A stretch of 13,523 nt of DNA, from NCBI GenBank assembly GCA_013813145.1, contig JACCSE010000400.1:1-13523 (forward strand). The letters are read 5' to 3'. The notes below the pieces were generated by a model that ran no database searches, was not told the DNA's origin, and worked only from the letters and a program-made list of their open reading frames with translations. The DNA comes from Gemmatimonadales bacterium (GTDB lineage: Bacteria; Gemmatimonadota; Gemmatimonadetes; Gemmatimonadales; GWC2-71-9). Position 1 is the stretch's first letter, and each line of letters opens with the position of its first letter. A program made the translations under genes and the position numbers. Shown in pieces: positions 1 to 5,773 of the stretch.

Positions 1-47
1 GATCCATTGTCTACAGAGTCAAGGGTCGCCTGCGGCCGATAGTCTGA
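1..47 (+). CDS. Possible 3' end of an upstream gene (partial)
   Basis: One frame entering from the window edge reads S-I-V-Y-R-V-K-G-R-L-R-P-I-V and stops with TGA at 45-47. A second frame stops with TAG at 40-42, so the frame is not certain. The strong intrinsic terminator just downstream shows that some plus-strand transcription unit ends here. The few residues available do not allow a family assignment. Confidence 0.25.
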   Translation, partial: SIVYRVKGRLRPIV

Positions 48-83
48 GCTGCACGACGAGACCCGGGCGACGCTTTACCTGGG

Positions 84-111
84 GGGGCCGCTGATGCGGC
101 CCCTTTTTTTT
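84..111 (+). terminator. Rho-independent terminator
   Basis: A perfect 8-bp GC stem (GGGGCCGC at 84-91, GCGGCCCC at 96-103) closes a TGAT loop and is followed by eight T residues at 104-111. This is a textbook intrinsic terminator for plus-strand transcription coming from the left edge. It ends only 11 bases before the ATG of the next plus-strand gene, which is unusual. Confidence 0.93.
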
Positions 112-122
112 CGGTCGGGCGC

Positions 123-875
123 ATGAGTCCCGCCGTTTCCTTCGAGGGCTACTGGCGGGCGACCCGCGCGCCTCGGTACAGCCTCACGTTCGCCTTTCCG
201 TTGCTTGCCCTGTACGAGCTGCTGGCGTTCACCCTCTCGGGCCATGCCATCACCGGTGTCCGAAACGGGGCCGACGTGCTGCTCAAGAGCCTCTTCGTGG
301 GGTTCGGCGGCCGGGACGGGCTCCTCGTCTTCGGGGCCTTGCTCCTCGGCACCGGGGCGGTGTTGATCTGGCGCGACCTTCGAACAGGCGGGTCGGTCGA
401 GCCGCGGGTCTACGCCCTGATGGCGCTGGAGTCGGTGGCTTACGCGCTCGGGTTCGGGCTTCTGGTCGGAATGATGACGGGCATCCTGCTCGGCGGACTG
501 GTTCTGGCGCGCCCGTCGGCGCTGGCGCTCCAGACGGCGGACCTCGGATTCGCCACTCAGCTCATGATCTCACTCGGCGCGGGGATCTATGAGGAGCTGC
601 TGTTCCGGGTCCTGCTGGTGGGCGCCCTGGTGTGGCTGGGGCGGAGAGTGCTGGGGTGGGGGGCCGGGGCCGCAGGGGTGTTCGCGACGGTGATCGGCGC
701 GCTGATCTTCTCCGGGTTTCACTATGTCGGGCCGTACGGTGACCCGTTGGAACTACCCTCCTTCACCTTCCGCGCGCTCGCGGGGCTGGTGTTCAGCGCG
801 ATGTATCTCACCCGGGGGTTCGGGATCACGGCGTGGACCCATGCGCTGTACGATGTGTGGCTGATGGCGGGGTGA
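123..875 (+). CDS. CPBP-family intramembrane metalloprotease
   Basis: This 250-residue, mostly hydrophobic protein has several membrane segments, roughly at residues 20-40, 65-83, 97-130, 143-177 and 185-200, with another near the C-terminus. It carries the three CPBP (CAAX protease / bacteriocin-processing, Abi) motifs: EELLFR at 157-162, F-S-G-F-H at 196-200 and H240-x3-D244. In this family the Glu pair and the His residues form a membrane-buried active site related to Rce1. Bacterial members act in processing, bacteriocin self-immunity or unknown roles, and no substrate can be named here. The gene lies directly behind a terminator, with no recognisable ribosome-binding site before the ATG, and converges on the DsbA-like gene. 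Family call strong, function unknown. Confidence 0.9.
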   Translation: MSPAVSFEGYWRATRAPRYSLTFAFPLLALYELLAFTLSGHAITGVRNGADVLLKSLFVGFGGRDGLLVFGALLLGTGAVLIWRDLRTGGSVEPRVYALMALESVAYALGFGLLVGMMTGILLGGLVLARPSALALQTADLGFATQLMISLGAGIYEELLFRVLLVGALVWLGRRVLGWGAGAAGVFATVIGALIFSGFHYVGPYGDPLELPSFTFRALAGLVFSAMYLTRGFGITAWTHALYDVWLMAG

Positions 876-881
876 GGGGAT

Positions 882-946
882 GCGGGCAAGGGGGGCAGGG
901 GGGCAGCGGGGCAGCAACGGCACACTGCCCCGCTGCTCCGCTGCTA
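882..946. repeat. Facing G-rich octamer repeats and hairpin between convergent genes
   Basis: On the plus strand, 882-915 is a tandem octamer array: GCGGGCAA, then GGGGGGCA twice (890-905), then GCGGGGCA. On the minus strand, related octamers (CAGCGGAG, CAGCGGGG) begin directly at the TAG stop of the DsbA-like gene (946-944). Together they give a perfect 12-bp inverted repeat, GCAGCGGGGCAG at 903-914 against 925-936, with loop CAACGGCACA. It probably works as a bidirectional transcript end without a T tract. The same element recurs at 4461-4495 and 4625-4651. Confidence 0.8.
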
Positions 947-1570
947 CCGTCCCCGCTTCTCCGCATAGATCGAATCCAACACCTGCTTGAATACCTCCAG
1001 CGGGTGGGCCCCCGCCAGCAGCCCTCCTTCGACGTAAAACGTCGGCGTGCTCTGGGCCCCGGAGCGTTCCGAGCCTACGGCCTCCGCCTGAATCTCGCCG
1101 ACCGATTCCGGAGACTTGACGCAGGCGAGCAGCGCGGGCTTCGAGATCCGGGCGGAGTCCGCCAGCGAGAGGAAAAACGGCCCGGCTTCCTTGAGCGGCG
1201 CCCAGACCTGCTGGTGCTGAAACAGCAGATCGTGCACTGCCCAGAACGCTCCCTGCTGGCCGGCGCAGAGCGCCGCCTGGGCCGCCGGGACTGCGTTGGA
1301 GTGGATGCTGGTGAGCGGAAAGTTGACGAAGACCCAGCGGACCTTGCCGGTGGCGATGTACTCGCGTTCGATGGCGGGGAAGGTCTCCAGCGCGAACCGC
1401 CGGCAGTAGGGACACTGGAAGTCGGACATCTCGTAGACGGTGATCGGTGCCTTGGCCGATCCCTTGGTCCGGCTCGAGAGCGTGTTCGGCGTCGCCGACT
1501 GGGCCTCTACGGGCAGGACGGGAATCAGTCCCAGGCATGCCGCCGCGAGCCAGGCGCGCACCAATCTCAC
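944..1570 (-). CDS. Exported DsbA-like thiol:disulfide oxidoreductase
   Basis: Starting from GTG at 1570, the 208-residue product opens with a Sec signal peptide (residues 1-23, V-E-A before the likely cleavage). A thioredoxin fold of the DsbA/DsbG/BdbD type (Thioredoxin_4-like) follows. The active site is C53-P-Y-C56 after the strand I-T-V-Y-E-M-S-D-F. A helical insert comes next, and the cis-proline loop S-T-P176-T precedes the last strands. Such proteins oxidise or isomerise disulfides, or act as specialised reductases, outside the cytoplasmic membrane. GTG 1570 is preferred over longer in-frame starts because GGAG lies 6 bases upstream and the signal peptide then begins at residue 1. The lipoprotein gene ends 17 bp upstream on the same strand, so the two are probably co-transcribed and the lipoprotein may be a client or partner. 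Confidence 0.9.
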   Translation of the reverse strand: MRLVRAWLAAACLGLIPVLPVEAQSATPNTLSSRTKGSAKAPITVYEMSDFQCPYCRRFALETFPAIEREYIATGKVRWVFVNFPLTSIHSNAVPAAQAALCAGQQGAFWAVHDLLFQHQQVWAPLKEAGPFFLSLADSARISKPALLACVKSPESVGEIQAEAVGSERSGAQSTPTFYVEGGLLAGAHPLEVFKQVLDSIYAEKRGR

Positions 1571-1576
1571 ACGAAT

Positions 1577-1580
1577 CTCC
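1577..1580 (-). promoter_or_regulatory. Ribosome-binding site for the DsbA-like gene
   Basis: GGAG on the minus strand lies 6 bases before the GTG at 1570. It decides that start against extensions reaching up to 1711 inside the preceding gene. Confidence 0.65.
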
Positions 1581-1587
1581 GCGGCAC

Positions 1588-2352
1588 TCAGTACCTCGGC
1601 CGCCGCTGGCCCGTCCGCGAGGACAGGAGCACGGTGTCGTCCTCCGCCGGGACGTTCCAGTACCAGCGCGCGTTGGGATCGGTCGCGTCCCACGACTGTC
1701 CGTAAATCCACCAGCGCCCCGGGCCCAGCCGGAAGTCGGCCCAGCCTTCGGCGTCCGTCGTGTCGGTCAGCGGGTCCTGCCGCCGCCGCGCGGCCAGGTT
1801 CCGCACGATGCTGTCGTATCCCCGGTAGGTGCTATCTTCCCACTGCGCGATCGCCGAGCGCAGACTCTCGCTGCGCGGCACGATCCGGCCTCGCACCCGG
1901 TCCAGCGCCTCCCGAGCGGTATCAGCCGTGCGGCGAGCGGTGGCTGCGGAATCGGTCAGCCGCTCGAACGCCGCGTACAACTTTCCGTACTCTGGATCGC
2001 CGCGGGAGAGGGAATCGAGCCGCGACCTGAGATCGCCGAGGGAGTCGCTCAACGCGGTGGTGCGAAGCGTGGCGCTGGAGTAGGCGTTGAATGGACCACG
2101 GAACGTCTGGAACAGGCTGTCCAGCTCCGCGGTGCCGGGCCGCGACGTACCCGCCGAGGCTTCCAGAGCCGCGAGCACGCTGTCGCGATCGTAGGGCAGC
2201 GCCACCAGGCCGATACCGCTGACCGGGGTCTCAACGGAATCCGGTCCGGGGATGGAGACCCGGACCGCGAGGTCCCGAGATCCTTCGCAGGCGGCGGTCG
2301 CCGCCGCGAGCAGCGCCACGGCCAGCACCAGGAGAGGTTTTGAGCAGGACAC
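1588..2352 (-). CDS. Putative lipoprotein with long helical insert, function unknown
   Basis: I do not recognise a named family. The 254-residue product has a lipoprotein-type signal (K5, hydrophobic core, T-A-A-C22). A short beta-rich stretch follows (about 28-55, A-V-R-V-S-I-P-G with T-P-V-S-G-I-G-L-V-A-L-P). Next is a long Ser/Asp/Arg/Leu helical section (about 75-190, probable coiled coil), then a second beta-rich stretch, G-W-A-D-F-R-L-G-P-G-R-W-W-I-Y-G at 203-218, ending near 246. The two beta parts resemble the start and end of a carboxypeptidase-regulatory-like (transthyretin-like) sandwich, which would make the helices an insertion; that is inference. The only in-frame start giving a charged signal peptide is GTG 2352, which has no good ribosome-binding site and overlaps the divergent TPM gene start. 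It leads into the DsbA-like gene 17 bp downstream. Apart from C22 the protein has no cysteine, so it is not an obvious disulfide client. Confidence 0.72.
   Translation of the reverse strand: MSCSKPLLVLAVALLAAATAACEGSRDLAVRVSIPGPDSVETPVSGIGLVALPYDRDSVLAALEASAGTSRPGTAELDSLFQTFRGPFNAYSSATLRTTALSDSLGDLRSRLDSLSRGDPEYGKLYAAFERLTDSAATARRTADTAREALDRVRGRIVPRSESLRSAIAQWEDSTYRGYDSIVRNLAARRRQDPLTDTTDAEGWADFRLGPGRWWIYGQSWDATDPNARWYWNVPAEDDTVLLSSRTGQRRPRY
2330..2334 (+). promoter_or_regulatory. Ribosome-binding site for TTG-started TPM gene
   Basis: AGGAG lies 5 bases before the TTG at 2340. It supports this rare start codon, which also places the signal peptide exactly at the N-terminus. Confidence 0.7.
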
Positions 2353-3176
2353 CAGCCAAAGCTATCGCCGTCCTTGCGGCGCTTCAACTGACGGCCCTGG
2401 CCGCCACCGTGGGTCTGGTCGCGCAGGAAGCCGAGGTCACCAGCCTCTTCCCCAAGGCGCCGGACGGGTACGTCACCGATGCCGCCGGTGTCGTCGATCC
2501 CGCCTCCGACGCGCGCATGGAGGAGCTGATCGAGCGGCTCCGCGCCGCCGCCGGGGCCGAGATTGCCGTAGTCACCCTGCCGACGATCGGTAACCGAAGC
2601 GAGGCCGAGGTGGCCCTCGCGATCGGCCGAGCCTGGGGCGTCGGGGCAGAGGCCGAAGCCGGCGATCCGCGGCGCAACGCCGGCATCGTGCTCCTGCTGG
2701 TTCCCCGACAGGAAGGGCGCGAGGGCAGCGGCTACCTGCGGGTCGAGGTGGGGCAGGGGCTCGAAGGGATCGTCACCGACGCTACCGCTGGACCGGTGCG
2801 CGACCTGATCGTGGGCTCGCTGGTGGGCGAGAACTACGGTCCCGCCCTGCTCGCCGGGGTCGAGGCGCTGGTCACCTCGATTGCGCGCGGGCTGGGCGTG
2901 AGTGACAGCGCCCTGGTGAACGCACGGCCGCTGCCGGTCAGCTCCCCCCGCGGAGGCTCGCCGCTCCGCGGTCTCGGGCCGGTGCTGCTGTTCCTCGTGT
3001 TCCTCATCCTGTCCGGCGCGTTCGGGGGTCGGCGCCGACGGAGAGGGGTATATTGGGGCGCCGGCCCCTGGATCGGCGGCGGTTGGGGCGGGGGCGGCGG
3101 CTTCGGCGGTGGGGGCTTTGGTGGCTTCGGCGGCGGTGGCGGGTTCAGCGGCGGCGGAGCCGGAGGAAGATTCTGA
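2340..3176 (+). CDS. TPM-domain (YgcG-like) membrane protein with glycine-rich tail
   Basis: The 278-residue product has an N-terminal signal peptide (1-28, basic start then A/L-rich). A TPM domain (TPM_phosphatase/Psb32 type) spans about 38-190, with the typical opening Y-V-T-D-A-A-G-V-V-D-P, A-E-I-A-V-V-T-L at 73-80, the G-I-V-L-L-L-V strand at 115-121 and R-V-E-V-G-Q-G-L-E-G at 134-143. A single membrane helix (about 211-228) is followed by a basic cluster R231-R235 and a tail very rich in Gly and Phe (246-278). This is the classic YgcG-like layout, with the TPM domain outside and the Gly-rich tail inside. TPM proteins are often found beside LemA; some act in photosystem II repair or as acid phosphatases, but the bacterial role is unsettled. 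The stop codon shares its last base with the ATG of the next gene. Confidence 0.9.
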   Translation: MSRTPAKAIAVLAALQLTALAATVGLVAQEAEVTSLFPKAPDGYVTDAAGVVDPASDARMEELIERLRAAAGAEIAVVTLPTIGNRSEAEVALAIGRAWGVGAEAEAGDPRRNAGIVLLLVPRQEGREGSGYLRVEVGQGLEGIVTDATAGPVRDLIVGSLVGENYGPALLAGVEALVTSIARGLGVSDSALVNARPLPVSSPRGGSPLRGLGPVLLFLVFLILSGAFGGRRRRRGVYWGAGPWIGGGWGGGGGFGGGGFGGFGGGGGFSGGGAGGRF

Positions 3177-3898
3177 TGCGGGATGCGGTGGAGCGAGTCG
3201 TCACGCCGTTCCTCACCGCCGCCGACGCGGCGCTCGGCGGCGGATACAGCGCGGTGCTCTACGGCTCCGCCGCGCGCGACGACTTCGTCCCGGGACGCTC
3301 CGACATCAATCTCATCCTGGTGGTCGAGGATCTGTCGCCGGCGGCGCTCAGGGCGCTGGGCGGCGCGTTCGCCGGTTGGCGAAAGTCCAAGCTCGAGCCG
3401 CCCCTCGTCATCACCCGGGCGGAGTGGGATCGGGCCACCGACTCCTTTCCGGTCGAGATCGCCGACATGCGCACGGGCTACCGGGTGCTCCGGGGCACCG
3501 ATCCGCTTCAGGCGCTCGAGCTCGCTCCGGCCGATCTGCGCCAGGCCCTCGAGCGCGAGTTCCGCGGCAAGCTGCTGCGGCTCAGGCAGGGGTACGCCGC
3601 CTCCGCGGGCGACTCGGCGGCGCTCGCGGCGCTCGCCGGCCGAAGCGCCGGAACGATGATGGTGCTCCTGCGCGGTCTCCTCACCCTGCTCGGCCGAGTC
3701 GTCCCGAAGGACCCGCTGCAGCTCGCCGTCACCGGCGCCGAAGCGCTGGGCGTGGACAGCGAGCCGCTGCTCCTCGTCGTCCGCCACCGCGGCGACGCGA
3801 ACTGGCGCTGTCCCCCCGAGAACTTCGAGCCATACATGGACGTGGCGGCACGGGCAGCGCGGTTTCTCGACCAACTTCAGCTCGGAGATCGTTCATGA
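3176..3898 (+). CDS. Nucleotidyltransferase-fold protein between TPM and LemA
   Basis: The 240-residue soluble product has the polymerase-beta-like nucleotidyltransferase signature: G30-S31, then S42-D43-I-N45-L-I-L-V-V. Usual members have D-x-D after the Ser; here the second carboxylate is Asn. A later E94 in F-P-V-E-I-A-D-M could be the third metal ligand. The C-terminal half (about 115-240) is alpha-helical, as in stand-alone NTase proteins that pair with a helical domain. No substrate can be named. The start is ATG 3176 with GGAGG 8-9 bases upstream; in-frame extensions to 3053 only translate the Gly-rich coding region of the previous gene in a wrong frame. It overlaps the TPM stop by one base and the LemA start by four (ATGA), so its synthesis is tied to both neighbours. 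Confidence 0.82.
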   Translation: MRDAVERVVTPFLTAADAALGGGYSAVLYGSAARDDFVPGRSDINLILVVEDLSPAALRALGGAFAGWRKSKLEPPLVITRAEWDRATDSFPVEIADMRTGYRVLRGTDPLQALELAPADLRQALEREFRGKLLRLRQGYAASAGDSAALAALAGRSAGTMMVLLRGLLTLLGRVVPKDPLQLAVTGAEALGVDSEPLLLVVRHRGDANWRCPPENFEPYMDVAARAARFLDQLQLGDRS

Positions 3899-4461
3899 AG
3901 CGTGCGTCGGCGATCCCTGCCGTGCTCCTGTCCCTGGCCGCGCTGGCGACGGCCGGATGCGGATACAACCAGATCCAGACGATGGACGAACAGGTCAACC
4001 AGGCCAAGGGACAGATCCAGGCCCAGCTCCAGCGGCGAGCCGACCTGATACCGAACCTGGTGGAGACCGTTCGCGGCGTGGCCAAGCAGGAATCGACGGT
4101 GTTCACCAACATCGCCGAGGCGCGGTCCCGGCTCTCCGGCGCGGTCCAGTCCGGTGACGTCGGCCAGATGTCCGAAGCCAACCAAGCCCTCACCCAGGGA
4201 ATCGGCCGGCTGCTGGCGATCGTGGAGAACTACCCGGAGCTTCGGTCGAGCGAGAGTTTCCGCGCACTGCAGGATCAACTGGAGGGCACCGAGAACCGGA
4301 TCTCGGTCGCCCGGCAGGACTACAACAGCGCCGTGGGCGACTACAACGCTTACATCCGCCGCTTTCCGTACAATCTGACCGCGAGAGTCTTCGGACAGGG
4401 GACGCGGGAGTACTTCGAAGCGGAGGCGGGGGCGGAGGAGGCGCCGAAGGTGGAGTTTTAG
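3895..4461 (+). CDS. lemA: LemA-family lipoprotein
   Basis: The 188-residue product begins with a lipoprotein signal (A-T-A-G-C22). The full LemA pattern follows: a helical region with Q-R-R-A-D-L-I-P-N-L-V-E-T-V-R at 46-60, the N-I-A-E-A-R-S-R-L helix at 72-80, E-N-Y-P-E-L-R at 111-117, Q-L-E-G-T-E-N-R-I at 128-136 and D-Y-N-x(8)-N-A-Y near 142-153. Length matches the family. Usual LemA proteins have an N-terminal membrane helix with a short outside tail; a lipidated version is common in Gram-negative bacteria. The biochemical role is unknown, with links to envelope stress and to TPM proteins. The ATG at 3895 has GGAG (3884-3887) 7 bases upstream and overlaps the previous stop as ATGA. It is the last gene of a three-gene operon, and a G-rich repeat begins at its TAG. 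Confidence 0.93.
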   Translation: MKRASAIPAVLLSLAALATAGCGYNQIQTMDEQVNQAKGQIQAQLQRRADLIPNLVETVRGVAKQESTVFTNIAEARSRLSGAVQSGDVGQMSEANQALTQGIGRLLAIVENYPELRSSESFRALQDQLEGTENRISVARQDYNSAVGDYNAYIRRFPYNLTARVFGQGTREYFEAEAGAEEAPKVEF

Positions 4462-4495
4462 CGGGGCAGGGGGCAGGGGGCCAGCAACGGCACAC
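4461..4495 (+). repeat. G-rich octamer repeat directly after lemA stop
   Basis: Tandem units GCGGGGCA, GGGGGCA and GGGGGCCA start on the last base of the lemA TAG and run into GCAACGGCACAC. This matches the element at 906-925 and is inverted relative to the copy at 4625-4651. The role is unknown; a 3'-end or terminator-like element is likely. Confidence 0.75.
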
Positions 4496-4496
4496 C

Positions 4497-4609
4497 AGCC
4501 GAGTACTGGCGCAAGCACTTCATCCCGAGCGCCGCGAGGGACCTACTCCGCGGGTATCGAACCCGGGTTAGTAGGTCCCTCGCTGCGCTCGGGATGAAGT
4601 ACCCCGGCT
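4497..4609. repeat. Large nested palindrome (REP-like) between lemA and the M23 gene
   Basis: Arms of 31 bases at 4517-4547 and 4570-4600 are inverted copies with one mismatch (core TCATCCCGAGCG / CGCTCGGGATGA). An inner hairpin CGGGT/ACCCG (4551-4555, 4561-4565) fills the centre and looser outer arms lie at 4497-4506 and 4599-4609. The structure resembles the dispersed palindromic repeats often seen between genes in environmental bacterial genomes. It could end transcription from both sides. The central GGGTATCGAACCC, read on the minus strand, resembles a tRNA T-arm, but no other tRNA part is present. Confidence 0.85.
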
Positions 4610-4624
4610 AAGTGCCCGCCCCCG

Positions 4625-4651
4625 TGTGCTGTTGCTGCCCCGCTGCCCCCC
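4625..4651 (-). repeat. G-rich octamer repeat directly after the M23 stop
   Basis: On the minus strand the sequence right after TAA (4654-4652) is GGGGGGCA, GCGGGGCA, then GCAACAGCACA. This is the same element as at 4461-4495 in opposite orientation, so the two copies face each other around the nested palindrome. Confidence 0.75.
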
Positions 4652-5572
4652 TTAGTCCGTCACCACATGCTCCGGCAACACGTACCTCAACGGATCCACC
4701 GGCCGCCCGTTCACGTGCACCTCGTAGTGCAGGTGCGGACCGGTGGCCAGGCCGGTGTTGCCGACGAGGGCGATGCGCTGGCCGCGGGAGACTCGCTGGC
4801 CCTGGCGCACCAGGATCTTGGAGGCGTGAGCGAACTTGGTGACGATGCCGAAGCCGTGGTCGATCGTAACCGTATTACCGTACCCCGATTCCCAGCCTGC
4901 GTCGCTGATGCTGCCCCCTGCCGGCGCCTCGATCGGGGTGCCGCTGGGGGCGGTGACGTCGATCCCCTCGTGCGGACGGGCGACGTGGAGGATGGGGTGC
5001 GATCGCATGGAGGAGAACGCGCTCGACAGCCAGCCTTGGGTCGGGATGATCGACGGAGTCGCCGCCAGCCGGGCGGAGTGGACCGCCAGGCTGTCCGCCG
5101 CCTCGCGGAAGGAGGAGGCCAGGAGGTTGGCCCGGCGGATCAGCGCGTTGACGTCTACCCGGATTTCCTGTGACCGCCGGATCGTGCTGCCCGGCTCCCC
5201 CTCCGGCGCCGGAACGATCGGGCCGCCGATGCCGGCGGCCTGTACCTGCGGGTCGATCGGCTCCAGGCTGGCCAGCACCCGGATCCGGGCGTCCCGCTGG
5301 GAGATTCGCGAGAGCGTGTCGGTGAGGGAGGAGAGCCGTCCGTGCAGCTCGCCCAGCTCCTGCGCGAGTTGAGCGTTTTCCTGCTGGAGGCGAGCCGTAC
5401 GCGAGAGGTCCGTGCTTCGCGAAAAGGTAGCGTACCCCACGAGCAGGATTGCGATGGCAGACAGGACCGCGCCCCCGGCCGCGGTCTTCAGGGCCCGGTA
5501 GGAGACCTCGATGATCTTCGAGGGCTCCGATCCGTGCGGCACGAAAACAACGGTCCAGCGGCGCTTGGCCAT
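4652..5572 (-). CDS. Membrane-anchored M23 (LytM-type) peptidoglycan endopeptidase
   Basis: With the ATG at 5572 the product has 306 residues. A short basic cytoplasmic start is followed by one membrane helix (about 34-49) and a periplasmic coiled coil rich in Gln/Leu (about 60-95). A linker leads to a C-terminal M23 peptidase domain (about 178-300). Zinc ligands are present: H201-x3-D205 in H-E-G-I-D, and H282 in H280-L-H282; H249 in F-A-H-A-S is the other conserved histidine. An intact site points to an active D,D-endopeptidase cutting cell-wall cross-links rather than an EnvC/NlpD-type degenerate activator. ATG 5572 is chosen over GTG 5581 because GAGG lies 8 bases before it. It follows metG on the same strand after a 201-bp gap that probably holds its own promoter. 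Confidence 0.93.
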   Translation of the reverse strand: MAKRRWTVVFVPHGSEPSKIIEVSYRALKTAAGGAVLSAIAILLVGYATFSRSTDLSRTARLQQENAQLAQELGELHGRLSSLTDTLSRISQRDARIRVLASLEPIDPQVQAAGIGGPIVPAPEGEPGSTIRRSQEIRVDVNALIRRANLLASSFREAADSLAVHSARLAATPSIIPTQGWLSSAFSSMRSHPILHVARPHEGIDVTAPSGTPIEAPAGGSISDAGWESGYGNTVTIDHGFGIVTKFAHASKILVRQGQRVSRGQRIALVGNTGLATGPHLHYEVHVNGRPVDPLRYVLPEHVVTD

Positions 5573-5578
5573 CCAGCT

Positions 5579-5584
5579 CACCTC
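5579..5584 (-). promoter_or_regulatory. Ribosome-binding site for the M23 gene
   Basis: GAGGTG on the minus strand sits 6-8 bases before ATG 5572 and directly against the alternative GTG at 5581. It therefore selects the ATG. Confidence 0.65.
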
Positions 5585-5654
5585 GGATAATCAGACACAA
5601 TTGACGCCCCAATCGGGTCGCCCCCTAATCTCGCTAAAAAGCGCGGCACATGGG

Positions 5655-5748
5655 GTGACCTGAGTCACGATACCTCTTCTCAAAGTGCTCCTCGGTCTCG
5701 GCGGTGTCAAGTCCGAGGACAGCTATATAAGTCTTTGACTGTCAAAGA
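5655..5748 (-). promoter_or_regulatory. Probable promoter/operator region upstream of the M23 gene
   Basis: This part of the 201-bp gap is clearly richer in A+T than its surroundings. It holds a perfect 17-base palindrome, TCTTTGAC-T-GTCAAAGA (5732-5748), followed on the minus strand by TTATATAG (5730-5723). Two copies of TTGACA lie on the minus strand (5745-5740, inside the palindrome, and 5710-5705). A weaker palindrome GTGAC-CTGA-GTCAC is at 5655-5668. No well-spaced -10 box matches either TTGACA, so the exact promoter is not fixed. The palindrome looks like a repressor or activator site of unknown owner. Confidence 0.4.
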
Positions 5749-5773
5749 GTTTCTCTGCATGAGAGTCTAACTT

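Noticed and set aside
2834..3874. Minus-strand frame (346 codons) with a proline-rich section opposite TPM and the NTase gene
   Set aside because: The proline run is the complement of the Gly-rich tail of the TPM protein, and the frame is antisense to two well-supported coupled genes.
4548..4569. tRNA T-arm-like motif (minus strand GGGTTCGATACCC)
   Set aside because: There is no acceptor stem, D-arm, anticodon arm or CCA around it; it is the loop of a palindromic repeat.
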